From positions 56,296,002-56,360,001 of the forward strand of contig NC_086037.1 of NCBI RefSeq assembly GCF_036323735.1: 64,000 nucleotides of DNA, written 5' to 3'. Positions 46,501 through 61,417 of the stretch are shown here, piece after piece. The notes beneath the pieces were generated by a model. The model did not search any database, had not been told where the DNA came from, and was given only the letters and a program-made list of their open reading frames with translations. Every line of letters begins with the position of its first letter. The first letter of the stretch is position 1. The translations under genes were made by a program, and so were the position numbers. This DNA is from Rattus norvegicus. Taxonomy: Eukaryota; Chordata; Mammalia; Rodentia; Muridae.

Positions 46501-49500
46501 GCAGCTCCCTCCTAATTGACCATTTTAAATGAGATTTAGAATGCTGGATTTAAAAAAACAAACAAACAAACAAACAAACAAACAAACAAAAATCTCTGAG
46601 TATGTGGGATAGTTTAGTGGTGGCTGATAGTTACTGCCAAGCCTGACAACCTAGGTTTGATCCCCAGAACCTATTTAGTGGAAAGAGAAAACTGACCCTC
46701 ACAGGTTGTCCTCTGACCCTGCAAGAGTGATGTATTTATACACCTAAGTGTAAAAAGCTTCCCTTTTAATTTTTATGCCAACAAGATCCCATCTGGAAGG
46801 GAATAAGATCATTTAGTGTATCTTCTGAGTTGGACAGAAGGCTTCTAAACCACTGTGAACATGAAGTCACTGTGGCTCTTTAGCACAAAAAGAAAAAAAG
46901 GTAAGCACCTGAACAGTTTAGCAACTCACAAAAGCTCATCTAATTATACAGTGGAAAGAAATGGAGACCTTGGGAAGGGCGGATGGGACCTGCTAGCTCT
47001 TAGAGTACACTCAAAATAGCCATGCTTTCCTGACTTCAAAAGCAAACCTAACAAAAGCATTTTCCTAATTATATGAAGGCTCGAGTGCCAGGAGTAGCTC
47101 ATTTGCAAGGAGACTAGCTCACTCGGCAACAGACATTGGAACGAGTCCAAGTGTCCTGATATTTGATTTGAGATTGAAAGATTTCCCTGGCATTACTGTG
47201 TTAGGACTTGTTCTGGACTGTCCATGCTGAGCCAGCAGGGGCCTCACTGCAGCTCCATGGGAAAGGGGCATAACCTCCATTTTGTAAGTGGAGAAGTGAA
47301 CCCTATACAAGGTCACGGTTGTGGAGCTGAAATTTTAAAAGGTCTATCAAGCTATCATGCTTGTGTGTGTGTGTGTGTGTGTGTGTTGTATGCATATGCA
47401 TGCAGAAGTCAACTTCTGGTGTCTTCCTCAATTATACCATTGAGAGATTGGACACAGACTCTCTCACTGAACCTGGAACTCACAAGATTGGGCTAGCCTG
47501 TCTCTGCCCAACTCCAGTACGAAGGCTACAGACACTGGCCTGATCACTAGGCCTGGCTTTTATATTGGCACTAGGGATCTAACACAGGTCGTCATGCTTG
47601 TGTGGCAGGCACTTTACCACCTAAGCCATATATCCTACCCCAGTTAAGCCCATTTTCAGTAATGAATGTAATTTTAAGAATCAATAAAGAAAGAAATTAA
47701 GTCCTAACTAATGTTCCAGTAAATGTGTAAGTAGTGTGACCTGTCTCTAAGCAGATCAGTCAGTATCTTACTGAAACGACACTTAGTTCTGGTGATGCTG
47801 ACCCTAACGCACGTGTAAGTAGTGTGATCTGTCTCTAAGCAGGTCAGTCAGTATCTTACTGAAACGACACTTGGTTCTGGTGATGCTGACCCTAACGCAT
47901 CCTTCTGTAATTACTTTTCCTGTTACTTCTCTCTCAAGCATGGTGAGTACATTCTGCTAACCCAGGGTAGTTTGCTGCAGACCTGATTGTCCTTAATATT
48001 TTGCAGGCACTCCAGGAGTCCCTGTTGTTGGTACAGCTGTTAACAGAAGTACTTACCAGGATTTCTATTGGGAGTCTTTAGTTTTAAGAGAAGAGTGACA
48101 CAGTTTTCCCAGGAGTGAGCCAGATTCAGACAAGGACATTGGGTTTCCAGCTGGGCTTGAGAATGTGTGCTGCGTGCGTGTGTGTGTGTGTGGATGTGTC
48201 TGTGAATGTGACCTCTTGTGAGTTTATTAAGATTAGGCATCTAGAAAAAGTCAGAGTCCAAAGAGATGTCTTAAGACTCTCATCCCATTTGCAGACAATC
48301 CCAATTGCAGGGTTACGGAGATCAGTAAAACAAACAAATTTGAGCTGCCAATTCCTTGAAAACAGAAAGGCAGTGGTATTCAGCAACCTTCTGCAATTAT
48401 CCCTCATTGAATTATGGAAATTGGTCTGTATTTCCTGGGATTGTGTGAGACAACAAACTTCCAGGAATTTCCATCTGATATGTACTGGGTGTCTACAAGA
48501 CAACTGTGGAACTTCCCACAGCTGCCTCAGCCTGCAGTGGAGGAGAAGATATGATAAATTTTTAAACAGATGTGAGCTGGGGCCTTCGCTCCTAGATGTC
48601 CCTGATGAGAAGATGAATAATTTTTTTCAAAGAGTTTCCTTTAACTTTGGGTAATAAGAAACATTCCTATCCCATCTGTTTTCCCTAAACCTAACTTTCT
48701 CCTTAATATGTTGAAATACTTTAGGGGTCTCTGCTGTCTGTACAGCTGTCAAGTAACACTGCCAGGTTTCTCTTAGGATTCTCTGCTTGTGGAGAACACA
48801 GAGATACAAGGCTGAGGTGGCTACTCTGTCCAGGTCAGGGAAGGGCACTATGGTCTAAAACTTTGCCCCTTGCCCTCCTGCACTGCTCCAGTCCCATTCT
48901 GATAGGTCCCAAGGTGGATTCCTTTCTGTACTGATAAATGGGTACCTCTGGGAGGCAAGGTCTTTCAGTGCTCCATCAACAGAGAATGCCCTTCCTCACA
49001 GATGCCATGGGAAGAGACTGAGGGGAGAGAAATAAAGCAAGGCAGACAGGTTATTGCATGATGAGCTCTGGGAGAGCCCTGTGAACATCCTGGGGAGGTG
49101 GTTATGGAGGATGGCAAAGAGGACAGGGAAGAGGGGGCTGGGTGGAGGGAGCCACTAAGTGACAAACACTAGCCAGCTCGTGCCTGCCCACTACTGTTAC
49201 TGCTACAATCGGAGGCAACATCAATGCCAGTAAATGGGTTAAATGTAAAATCAGCCCAAGAATAAGCCACCGACCGCTTGCTTCGCAGCAACCCCATCGA
49301 CAATGCATAATCAGCAGAGTGGGCAGGAAGCCAAATGAGCTCCTATTTGAAGAGCGGTGGGAAATGGGCTTCTAGAAACCAGTGAAACTCAGCAAGTGAG
49401 TCGGATGGAAGCAGCCTTTTGAGGAAAAGAGGCCACGCTGGTGGCTTGACCTGCAAGCTGCTGATAAGTGGTTCTCGCCCCTTAGGCTCCTGGTTTCAAC

Positions 49501-52500
49501 TGGTTTTTATAGGGAATGGGTGTTGGTCTGTTGTTCTAAACATTCTTTATAGCAAATAAAATCGAGGCTGCTTTGAGGATACCTTGGCACTATGAAAACA
49601 TGAAGGGCCAGGAGAGGAAGACAGAGGAGGGGAGATGGCCAATAGGAATGAGTAGGAAAAGGAGGAAGGAAACAGAATGTCCATAGCAAATTTTATTATG
49701 AATGCAAAATACTAGGGTAAGAAGAAAAATTTGCTCCAAAAAATACCCAAAGGATAAAACCAGCTCATGTAGCCAATGAAACAAGTAGGTCTTCCCTCTC
49801 TGCATCAGCCCAAGACTGTAAAACAGAGACTAAAGTCAAAGTCTCTTCTCTCTTCCTCTGCTCCCCGCCCCCATGCCAAAGGCAGGCTTTGGAAAGCTCC
49901 ATGCAATTTGCAGAAGTGCCCCAAGTGGTATCAGGTGAGCTAAAGCCATTCGATCAGGTGCCTTCCAAGAACCCAGTAGTGAGTTTCATTTGCAAAGAAG
50001 CCCATTGGTGATCCTTGAGCGGTTACCCATTTCAAATACCATGACTGGCAAGGAAGCAGTCCTTGGTGCCTGCCCCCCCAGGGTGAAAAGTTTACTGCGG
50101 CTGGTCCTGAACACCAGCCAGCCTGTCATTCAGGTTCCTCAAAGCCAGGCAGGTGGCATTTTATTCTTGGGCCTCTGGTAGAGACAGGATTAGTCAAGGA
50201 GAGCATTTGCACAGCGCACAGTACCGGGAAGTCGTTAATTGCTTGTATGGACCAACGTCGCCGGGCAGAGCGAGGAGACATCTGTGCGTGAAAACGTTAC
50301 ACCCAGGAAGAGGAAGAAAAACACCAAGAAAATTAAAAGGGAAAATATAGAATAAAATGAAAGTTCCCCCACATCTGATGGATTTATAGGTATATACGCT
50401 GCAAAATGGGAACTGGGGTGACTGAAGAGGCTGAGCCTAATCGTGGAGGGGTCTTTGTCCCTCCCCTCCCCCAACCCACCTGCCTCAAGCCCAGCTTCAG
50501 TTTTGTTGCCCCTTAGTCACTGTCCAGGATATAAGGAGGCTGATGTCAACATGACTCTGACAAAGAAACCTAGAGGAAGGACTGAGGGACTCTGGCAGAG
50601 ATAAGGTCCTGCTGCAAGTGGAGAAACAAGCCAAGAGTGTCCCCTTCACCTTGCAGGTGTGAAGAACACAGCAGAGTGCACTCTTGTTCCTACAAGGCTC
50701 TGTTCCCAGAATGGCTGGGGGGCAGCTTGGCAACTAAATGTCTGAGCACCAGGGCTGCAAAGCCATTTCCTGAACAATGCCGGGGAACATGAGGAGCTTG
50801 GCTGAGGAGGGCACTCCCTGGGCACTCCAGCGTCGGGTAGGCAGTGTGCCACACTGATCGTGGAGATCGGACCCATCCATTAATTTAAAGGCCTCTTCAG
50901 TTACTAACATGGGATCTATGTTAGTAACACAACTGAAGCAGAGACGAGAGGCTGCAAAATTTAAAAATAGGCCTATAGGTCAATGCTCAATATTTATTAG
51001 AAGATCCAGAATAAACAGTATTTCTTTGGCCAATCTGTCCTTGTGAGTATCTACTTTCTGACCTGTGGGACTTGACAGGTCTTTAGGTCACTTACACTTA
51101 AGATTTAAGTGGCAAACGTAATTTCATCCAGAGCACACTGGGTGAATGTAAACTCTACCTAAGGTGGGCAGATTAAAATCAAGAGAAATAGACCACAGTG
51201 CGCAGGCGGCTGCACGAGACTCTGCAACCCCAATGCACTTGCTCCGTGCTAGGCCTTAGCACAGGCCCATCTCAGTCCCTCTGCCTCCCGCACGGAATAC
51301 TCTCAGGGGCAGAGGTCTAAGAGGATATACAAGTGCACACGAGAAAAACGTGGACACAGAAAATTTCAGTAAGCCAGAAACATTTCCAGAGCAAAAGAGG
51401 TAATATGCAAGCATTTCTCCTTAGGAGAAAACAGTCTCAAGGATCATCAACCTCCATAAGGAGGATGAGGCCACAAATGGAAGAGAGGGAGGGTTTCCAC
51501 TGCCTCAGTAGCCCTGCTCTATATAGACAGAATAATGCATGAATAAGCCTCAGGGAGAGAGAAGTTATTTCAGATTAATCACAAAACAACTGTCACTTGT
51601 TTTAGACATCTCAAATACATTGAACCACATGAAACTTTTAGATCAAAAGTGGTTAAATATAAGTAAATGCCCACAATTTACCTCCACAATTATTATATGG
51701 CACTCTTTAAAACGTGTCTTCCCTCCCCAGGGCTCCTGAAGGTCTTAGAGTTAGTTCTGCTTCTTGACTTGGGTGCATGTTCATTCTCTAAGCTACTCAT
51801 TTACGACCAGCTAATGTCACTGCATATGGTAAACTGCATATGGTATAGATCAATGCAAAGGCTTCATGCTACACCACGATTTTAAAAAAGTGCTTCCCAT
51901 TTTATTTGGTTGCTATGTAAAATAAACCTTAAAGGCTACTTTCTATGTCAGAGCAGACGACTAGATCTGCCCATTTCCTGTGGAGAGGCAACACTCTACG
52001 AGCTGCCCCACACTGAAATCTCACAGTCCTTTCTAGCTGCTGGTATGGTCAGCGCATGCTCTCTTGGTGCTTCTTCATGAACATGGAGCAGGTGGTGAAA
52101 GGGGCCAGACCATTGTAACCATGAATGCAGGCATCACTGGTGCCTGTCTCGGAAGCACAGGCACTCTGACTACGGATGGGCTTTACATGAGCACAAAGTC
52201 AAATACGTACATAGTCTGTTTTAGCCAATCAAATTGCAAGCATGGATGGCAGCGCATGCCATGAATCAAAGGGGCATCCAGAACTGCCTCTGACTCCCGG
52301 ATCTCTTCAAACTGGCCCTGATACTAAATAAAACCCTCCTAACCGTAAGTTTACGCGACCTTTATGTCAACTAACTGCTCGAACTCTCAAATCTTCTACC
52401 CACGTAATAGCTGCCTTGCACAAAAAAAAGGAGAAACTAATGTTTTAATGTAAATGACTTCGGGGAGATACAGTCTGCTGGGTGCTTGAGGGAGGTCTGT

Positions 52501-53884
52501 GACAGAAAGGGACAGGACTCCATCCAGGAGCTGGGGAGAGGGAATGTGGAGGGCTGAAGGCACGCATGAAGTCAGCTAGCTCCATATCTCTGTCCAGATG
52601 GCTTTGCCCAAGATCGGTCTATCCCAAATGCCAGCTGCTGCCTGTGATTTCAGCCACATAAGCCCTGAGACTAGTCAGAGCTGGCCAGCCATCAGTGCGA
52701 GCTGAAGGAGACTCGGCTGCAACACATGTGAAGACACTTGCAATGCCTGATGGAAAAACTATTTTTTTGTATTTTAAAGCAAATTTTAATTACTGACAGT
52801 CATTATTCCTGTTTTCAGGGAAACAGTGAAGAATTCTTAGGACCAAATTTACACAGTAGGTCAGCAGAAATACTGACTGTTTGGACTGTCAGTGTGGAGG
52901 CCTGGCTGTTGGCTTGACAACAAACAGACTTCTAGTGTTCCCCAGTTCTGCAGGGTCCTTCCAGCTCAATGCTAAGTACTGTAGGGTCACTGCATCCCTT
53001 AAGAACCCCAGAAAAGCTGGGCAGGGTGGTGCACACCTTTACTCCCAGCGTTTAGGAGGCAGGGGCAGGTGGATCTCTATGAGTTCCAAGCCAACCAAGA
53101 TTACATAGTGAGATCCCATGTTTTAAAAAAAAGGGCAAGTTCAGATTGTTTTTGTACCAAGTGATCTATTCAATGAGACCTTCAAGTGTAGACTTAAGAA
53201 CAAGTGGGAAGCCTTCTAGAGATCAACTTCACCCACAACTACAAAGTCCCCTCTCCATCAGGGACCCACCTTCAGAGTGACTCTCGGTGCATTCACAGGC
53301 ACTGGGAGATCACAGGAGACCCAAAGTTAAGTATTCTACTTGAAACATGCAAACAATTCAACTACTGGGAGGGATTGCCAGGACAGATTTTAAGTGGAGA
53401 GCAAGCTGTACTTCATAGTGCAGTATAAGAACTAACCACTTCTACACCATCGTTTACAGTAGTGCAAACCAACTGAGAGCATCAGAACAATGACCGTTCC
53501 TGCATAAACTAGGAATGAACGTGAGAGACCACAGAGGATTACTAACCTAACCACTGTGTGTGGCTCAGGACACAAGAATGCAGAAGGGGTAAGAATTAAG
53601 GGCAATGGCTCAGACACGCACCCGTTCCTTGTAGTAGAAGGAGCTGATGGAGACCTGCTCTTTCTCACTGCGAGTTGGGCTCCCACTGTACAAACGCAGG
53701 TTCCCAGGGGCCTCGGTGCGGATCTTCATCGGTGCAATCAAGCCAGTGTGATAAGCAGACAGGGCTGAGAGAGACCTGTGGTTGGAATGAGAATTATCCA
53801 TACTGACTGTACTCTCTATACTCGAGTATCTTCTTAGCACTCAATGAAACTGAGAACATGGACATGGAAAGAAAAGGGGAACCC

Positions 53885-53933
<49 letters not shown>

Positions 53934-55075
53934 AAAAATCATCTGAAAGACCAGGGCAGTCTGAGTAATTAAGGGAAGGCCTGTCTCAAAAATTTAAAAA
54001 AAAAAAAAAAGATTGAATAATTTAGGAACAAATATACAAGACAATGAAAAAAAATACAAGACAATGGAGAAACACTATACAAGGGCATGAAAAGATTCTA
54101 CACTGTTAAAAACATCAGATTTCTCTCAACAGATGCACAGAGCCAGTGTGACTGCAATCACAACGTAAGTAGGCAATGCAGACACCAGCAAGCTGACATA
54201 ATTTTACAGAGGTGGAAAGGTCTAGAATAGCCTTCGAGACCCTGTATCACCAAGCATCAAGACTTACTAGAGAAGGCTGTATTCTGAGTGACAAGACATG
54301 GGGAGGGATGTATAGATCAAAAGAATAACTAGGCTATGGAAACAGATGGCCAATTTTCATCCAAGAAGGATGGCAGGCTGCATAAATGGTGCTAGAACAA
54401 CTGTTTATTTCTATTAAATAAAACAAATGTCCTTACACTATGCCATAAACAGCAAAGAGACCAAAATGGACCAAGGACCTTAAACGAGGAGTTTATAGAC
54501 TCTCGGAAGAAGATGCACACGGCATCTTTGTGACCTCGATGCAGGTTGAGGCTCTTTTTTTCTTTTGATACAATACAAAAATCACTAACCATAAAATTAA
54601 AAAATGATGAATTAGGCAGCATCAAAATTGAAAGCCATGTTCCCTGACATTGTTAAGGAGGGAGGAAAGCCAACCATGCATTAGGACAGAGGCAATGCAT
54701 ATATTCAGCAAAGGATGTGCAAACAAAATAGAGAGCGACCACAGATAAGGAGCACAGTGCAGGGCACTTGGGCAGGCACGTCACAGAAGACGACACCCAA
54801 ATGTCCAGAAGCACACAGAAGCTGCTCGCAGTGTTAGTCATGGTTGTGGGAATGCAAATCAAAGCAACGAGGCAATAGTTCCCACACAGCACGGCGAAAG
54901 AAGCGGAAGACAACACAGAGGCAACACAGAGGAGCTGTGCAGGGTCAAGCCTGAGACTTTGCTGCTGAGAGGAGGAAAAAGCACCCTCGTCACTCAGCAC
55001 ACACCCCTCAAAGTTAAACATGCCCATCCTATGACTCAGAAGTCCTACTCCTTGGGTCAAGAAATTACTATATCC

Positions 55076-55130
<55 letters not shown>

Positions 55131-58100
55131 CTCGCATATTTCATTTTACTCTTAATAACCCCAAACAGGAAATGATCCAAGAATCTATCAACAGAAGGAT
55201 GAATCACTGTTCATTATGTTCATACAATACAATTATTGATTCACGCAGCCACTCAAGTCAAGTTCAATAACATTAAGTTGAACAGAGTAAGCCAGATATA
55301 AAGCAGTTCATGCTGCATGATTCTAACTCAATGAGGTTTAAAAATAGGCAAAACTAAAAGAGGGTGACAGACGTCAGGACAGCGGTTTCTTCTGGGACTT
55401 GGCAAAGGGACCAGGAGTTTTAGAGGTCAGGACAATGTTCTGTATCTTGAACTGAGTGTTGGTCACTGAGCAGTAAACTCCAGACTTTCATACTGCCAAT
55501 TACATGTCAACGAAAGACTGTTCACTGGAAAATGTCCCTACTAGACATGTGGTCCCAAATCCAGACGGGCTACTCATGGTTTCCCTTGGAGAGTGAGTAT
55601 TGGGACCCTGGGCCTTTATCCTCAGTTCTCATGAGTCAAGTTTTCATTTGCTTGGACTAATGCAGAACCTGGCAACTTCCCTCTCAAGCAGTACCATCTA
55701 CTCTCATGTGGACTATAGGCAGACCCTTAGTACACACCTTTAATCCCAAACAATGATCTCTAACTGAGGGACAAAGTGATGAATCAGAGAAAGATTGGAG
55801 AGAAAGGATACACCTAACTCTCGAGAGAAAGGACAGGAGAGAGGATGCAGTTTTCAAGGGACATGTTTACAGACAGGTTGCAGAGAGAACAAGCTAGACA
55901 CAGGTGAGGACAGAATGAGCCAGGGAATTAGAACAGATTGCCAGACTTAGTCTGAAGCCTAGAAGAGCAATTCAGTCAGAAGCTGTGAGAAGCCAGTTTG
56001 AATCAGTCAGCTTGCAGAGGTGTTTAAGCCAGAACAGCTGAGTTGAACCAGCCAGCCAGAGATCAGAAAGAGCTAGAAAGGGTGAACTTATTCAGCAGTA
56101 AGCCTTCGAGATGACAATTACATCAGGTAAATAAAAGTTACTTTTCTACCATACAGTAGAAATAAGTTACTTTAGTTGAAGAAAAAGAAAATTTTAACTG
56201 AAGAACGAAAATGAACTTTGCAAAGAGAGACCCAGAGGTGCAGATTCCTGCCACATCTCCCAGACTCACCTAGGAGTAGGCTCTGTGGGAGACACGGCTC
56301 GGTGCATTGTCATGGGCCTTGTGAAGTACACCAGGTAACCTGACAAAGGAGACACGTGAGCACGGGGCTGTCAGTGAGCCGGACATGGGAACGCCTAAGG
56401 CGAGACTGGGTAATCCTTTTGTTCTCTGAGACAGAGCCTCACTAGGGAGGGCAAGCTGGAATGGAACTCATAGCAAGCCTCCAGCCTCATCATTCTAAGT
56501 ACTGGGATTAAGGAATGAGCCTCCATGCCTGCATTGATAACTGTACTTAAAATGTACATATAAATTTGGTGGTACTAGGGATTGACATGCTCACATGATA
56601 AGCATTCTACCACCAGCTGGCAGGTTTTTTCTCTATTTCAGTATGCCTGAGGCACATCTCCATAAACTGCCAAAGCTTATGACTATACTGACCCTTAAAG
56701 GGACAAAGGTGAGGGTCTGCTAGATCCAGCAGAAGTAAAAGAATTGAGGATCTAAGCAGACACAAATTCGGATCCTCAGAGTAACCAGTTAAGCCCTGGA
56801 TGATGGCAAGCATTCTGTTTTACAGAGATTATTTTACTTCTGTGTGTGTGCGGTATCTCTGTGTGTAAGCTAGTGTGTATCCAGGTGCCTGTTGACGTGA
56901 AGGAGGATGCTGGATCTCCAGGAGCTGGAGGTTCAGGTGGCTGTGAGCTGCTGTCCCCTGAAAAAGCAGCAAGTGCTCTGCCCTGCTGAGCCATCTCCTC
57001 AGGTCCCCAGTAAATACTCTTAGGCTACACTCATGGATACCAATTTAGCATTACATCATATGTTGTTCTGAGTTCTTGGGAAGTATAAAACAAACATTTT
57101 CTGGTAATAAATGCAGAATATAAGCCTTCCTTAGCTACACTCCTTCAGAGTTATGAGTCAGAGAACAACAAAGAAACCAACCTGCCCCGCAGAACCTGGC
57201 CCCAGAGGTCCTAGGAAAGGGAATGTTGGCATCCTGGTAAGAGCCGTAGGCAGTGGTCACCCGTGCAAATGTCGGTAAGGGTGGTGTGACAGAGTTTGGG
57301 AGTGCAAATGGGTTGCTAGAAGCACTGTCCTCTTGGTTCTGAAATAAAGATAAGCACACTAGAACCCGGGCTATCTTTAAGTTGGATTACAAAACAATGC
57401 TACAGTACCACAAGGGAGCCAGGGTCTCGGGGAGAAGAGGTGCAACGAGACACTAAAGCACAGGCTGGCCCAACAAGTCCATGTTCCCACCACAAAAGAC
57501 TCAAGGCACGAGACAAGCTGGCGCAGGCAAGGCTCCAAACAGCTCTGGTTGCGCTTCACTTTCTGCAGGGACGTGTCCTTTAGGATCTGGAAAAGACCCA
57601 AAACCCCATCAGGGAGAGAATCAGATGTCCATATGCTTCCTGCGCTGCTATATTCTGCAAAGTGCCTGGAAGCGTGACGGCAGGGAGCCAGCACATGGCC
57701 AGGCCTGAGGCTTCTGCAGGTTCCCACAGGTGCTCAAGGGAAGAGCTTTCCCGAGTCTTAGACAGAAAAGAATGACTACTCTTTCTCTCTAGTGAGTTCT
57801 ACAGTTTTCTTCCACACATGAAAAATCTTGTTGTTTTAAAAACATCGTCACTGGGCTGCAGAGAAAACTGCTTTGAGTGATATAAGCCAGGGCAAAGATT
57901 TCTATTCAGCAAAAGTTAAAACATATTGCTGTATTTTTATCCACTAAAACAGTGATATTTTAGGGTACATGCTAGAGCTATGAGAGAGGCACGTGATCTG
58001 GACCACTACTGTCACCGCCTGCATGGAGCCCAGGAGATGTGCGTCCTTCAAACTCACAGCTGCAGCACAAAGAAAACCCATAGCTGTATAGAAGGCTTGG

Positions 58101-61100
58101 TATCAGGAGTAAAAAGTGTAAAATTTCATGTAGCCCAGGTTGGCCTCAAACTTGCTATGTAGCTAAAGATAACCTTGAACTCCTGATCCTCCTGCCTCCC
58201 ATTCGAGGCGCTAGGATTATAGGACTGTACTATGTCTGGCTCATTTTTACTAATTATATGTTGACATGAGAATATTTTTTAAATGTGCCAGGTTAAATAA
58301 AAGTACTATTAAAATTAATTTGTCTTAAAATTATTTTATGCACACATCAATTTCTGAATCCGTAGGGCTCATTTTCTGACATATTTAAATGAGTATACAT
58401 ATATTTTTTTTCCTAACTATCAAATATCTTGCTTCAAAATAAATCTTGCCATATATCTTGCCTGGAAGTAAGAGACATTCTTTCTAGATGAGTGAAATTG
58501 CTTTTGCAGAGTTCTTCTTCTTCTTTTTTTTTTTTTTTCTGGAGCTGAGGACCGAACCCAGGGCCTTGTGCTTGCTAGGCAAGCACTCTACCACTGAGCT
58601 AAATCCCCAACCCTGCTTTGCAGAGTTCTTAATCTCAGACTAATGCAAAACTCTAAATTCACAAACTCTAAAGCTATGAATTATAGTTCATATCTTTGTG
58701 AGCAATATTTATGAAATCCTTCATATCTAACACTTATAGAAGTCTTTTTGAAAAAAACGCCAAGTTTTATTAAATTTTCAAAGGACTTTCATACCCTCAC
58801 CTCAAAAGAGCAAGTTAAGAAGCCCTCTATAGTCAAATCTCTGAGTTCGAGGACAGCCTGGTCTACAGCGCATGTTCCAGGGTCACATGGAGAAACTGTC
58901 TCAGATTACAAGAAAAAAAAAGGGAAAAGAAGCCCTGCCTTTCCGCTGTCTGCACCAAGTGCACAGCCAGGACAGTGGCTACGCAGCAGAAACTGCCGCA
59001 TTCGGGAATGGGCAATGCCCATGTCTTACTGAGCCAGGTTTGTACTCAATGTCACCCTGGCCCGTTACATCCGCGAGGAGGAGAAACTAAAGCTGAGAAC
59101 CCAGCCTTACCTTCAGCAGCTTGGCCTTCACGGCAGACGTGATGGTGGTGGGGTTAATGAACTGGAAAGAAGGAGCAGCGTTGTTGGGGTACTGTGCTGG
59201 GAAAGTCACCAGCATCTTCACACGGTGGTTGCTACAATGCACAGACACCGTGCAGCTCCGGTCGGCAGCATCCATCTGCAAGACAAGTACAAGGCGCTTT
59301 CAAGACGAACAGTGGACGTCTTCAGATGCAAGGGGGCTTCTACCTTATCATACTGTGCTGCATTTTATTTGCAGTGCTGAGCCTCAAAGCTGGCTTTGAA
59401 TAGACAAGACAAGTCCTCTCCCTGTGGGTCACACCTCAGCAAGACACAGATAGATTTTAGCAATCAACACAAATTCCCATGTTTCTAGTAACTGAGTGAA
59501 AGGGGAACGCCTGGAAAGATAAATGAGTTTGAAAGATAATTCATTTTCAGAACAGATTTTTTTTAAGTTTCAGTACTGATTTAAATATATATCTAATATA
59601 CGTATGTTTAAAATATGATATATATGTATGATTTTTTAATTTTATATGTATGGGTATGTCTGTATACCGCCTATGTGTCTGGTGCCTTTGGAAGGCAGAA
59701 GAAGGCATTGGATATTGGATTCCCTGGAGTTATGGAGGTTGTGAGCGATCACGTGGGTGCTGGACTAGAACCTGGAACCTCTAGAAGAACAGAAGGTGCT
59801 CTTATTCAGAGAGCTATCTCTCCGGCCCCAAATCAAAATACTTTATCTTTAAAAAAGCATCTCAAATTTGCAATATTGACTAAAACTTGTATACTTATTT
59901 TGCGATAAAAAAAAATAAAGCAAGAAGTTTAAGGACCTTACCTTAAATAGAACTCCTGAGAGAATGTATAGACAGAAAATAAAATAGCGACTCTTCGAGG
60001 CCAGGGTCAGTGGGGGTGCAGGGTGGGGTGGGAGCTGGGGCAATGGAGAGTAACTGCTAACAGGTACAGATGTTCTTTCTAAATTCTTTCGATCTGCATG
60101 AATGCATGCCTCACGCCTGCAGTATCCAGAGAGGCTGGGGGAGGGTCTCAGATCCCCTGAACTAGAGTTACAATTATGAGCCGCCATGTGAGTGCTGGGA
60201 ATCAAACTTGGGTCCTCTGAAAGAGTGATCAGTACTCCTAATTTCTGATCTATCTCTACAGCTACATAAAGGAGTTATTTTATTTTATTTTGTTTTTTTG
60301 AGATAGGTCTTACTATGTATTTCAGGCTAGTCTGGAATTTGTTATACAGCTAAGGCTGACCTTGAACTCATGATCTTCCCTGAGTATTGAGATTATTGAA
60401 GTGATACCAAGCTTGCAGGTTACAGTGTGGTAGTTTGAATAGGTATGGCCTCCATAGATTCATGTATTTGAATGCTTGGCCCATAGGGAGTTGCACTGTT
60501 AGGAGGTGTGGCCTTGTTGGAGGAAGTGTGTCACTGTAGGGGCGGGCTTTGAGGTCTCAGAAGTTCAAGTTCTCTCCCAGCTGCCTGCAGATCAGGATGT
60601 AGAACTCTCAGCTCCTTCTCCAGCACCATGTCTGCCTGCATGCTGCCACATTTTCCACCATGACAATAATGGATTAAACCTCTGAACTGCAAACCAGCCC
60701 CAATTAAACAGTTTCCTATATAAGAGTTGCCGTGGTCACGGTATCTCTTCACAGCAGTGGAAACCCTGACTAAGACACAGAGGTTTTTTGTTGATTTCTG
60801 CTTTGTCTTTTGTTCTGGAATTAGGCAGTGGTGGAAGACGCACAACTCCCCAAATCAAGACCTTTCTGAAGCCAGACTGCCACTATTCTCACCAGACCAC
60901 CACTGCTCTCACCAGACCACCACTGCTCTCACCAGACCACCACTGCTCTCACCAGACCACCACTGCACTCAACTGGGACAACAGCAGTGCAGGCTAAGCT
61001 GATACAGAGAAGCCATTAAAGTAGTCTTCCATTGTGGCCAACTAGAAAAAGCAACTGAAGTGAAGTTCAGTGAAAAGTGCCAAACCTATGGGAAATCTAA

Positions 61101-61365
61101 AAACCTCAACTATGCATCTAAATTGAAATATTCAAATACTATCTCTTCCTTCCAAACAGCTGCTGGCCTTTGAAGTCATTTTGTACGGTCTGGATTTCCT
61201 CATCTGTGAATCTCGGTAACTATGCACTACAAAACAGCTTTAAAGAGCAAACAAATCACAGCACTGCAGCACACATCTCCTCCACACTGAGATAACTGGG
61301 CTTCCAAACAAAGAATTTTGAAATCTGCACCTGCACACATGCACGTGTGTAAACACACGCAAATG

Positions 61366-61417
<52 letters not shown>

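Larger units (their letters stand above)
44690..53621 (-). other. Wdr59 intron (8.9 kb)
   Basis: Contains an ID (45851-45951), an (AAAC)n tract (46555-46589), a GT microsatellite (47361-47385), an 88-bp tandem duplication (47725-47900), a pair of diverged direct repeats (about 47990 and 48702) and a B1 copy (53011-53135). The remainder (about 48900-53000) is unremarkable single-copy-looking sequence with no exon signal I could support. Confidence 0.75.

Noticed and set aside
48115..48654. 179-codon plus-strand ORF in a Wdr59 intron
   Set aside because: No recognisable domain, contains a GT microsatellite-derived CVCVCV run and overlaps a similarly open minus frame; likely chance.
53610..53621. 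Extension of the Wdr59 exon past KER into RV
   Set aside because: GTGCGT right after the Arg codon is a donor and the next exon (44689) continues the known protein in phase 0.
54653..55207. 184-codon minus-strand ORF
   Set aside because: It runs through an old L1 in antisense and a GA microsatellite (Ser-Leu repeats).
60875..60970. CRISPR-like array
   Set aside because: The 20-bp units are contiguous with no spacers; a minisatellite in a mammalian intron.
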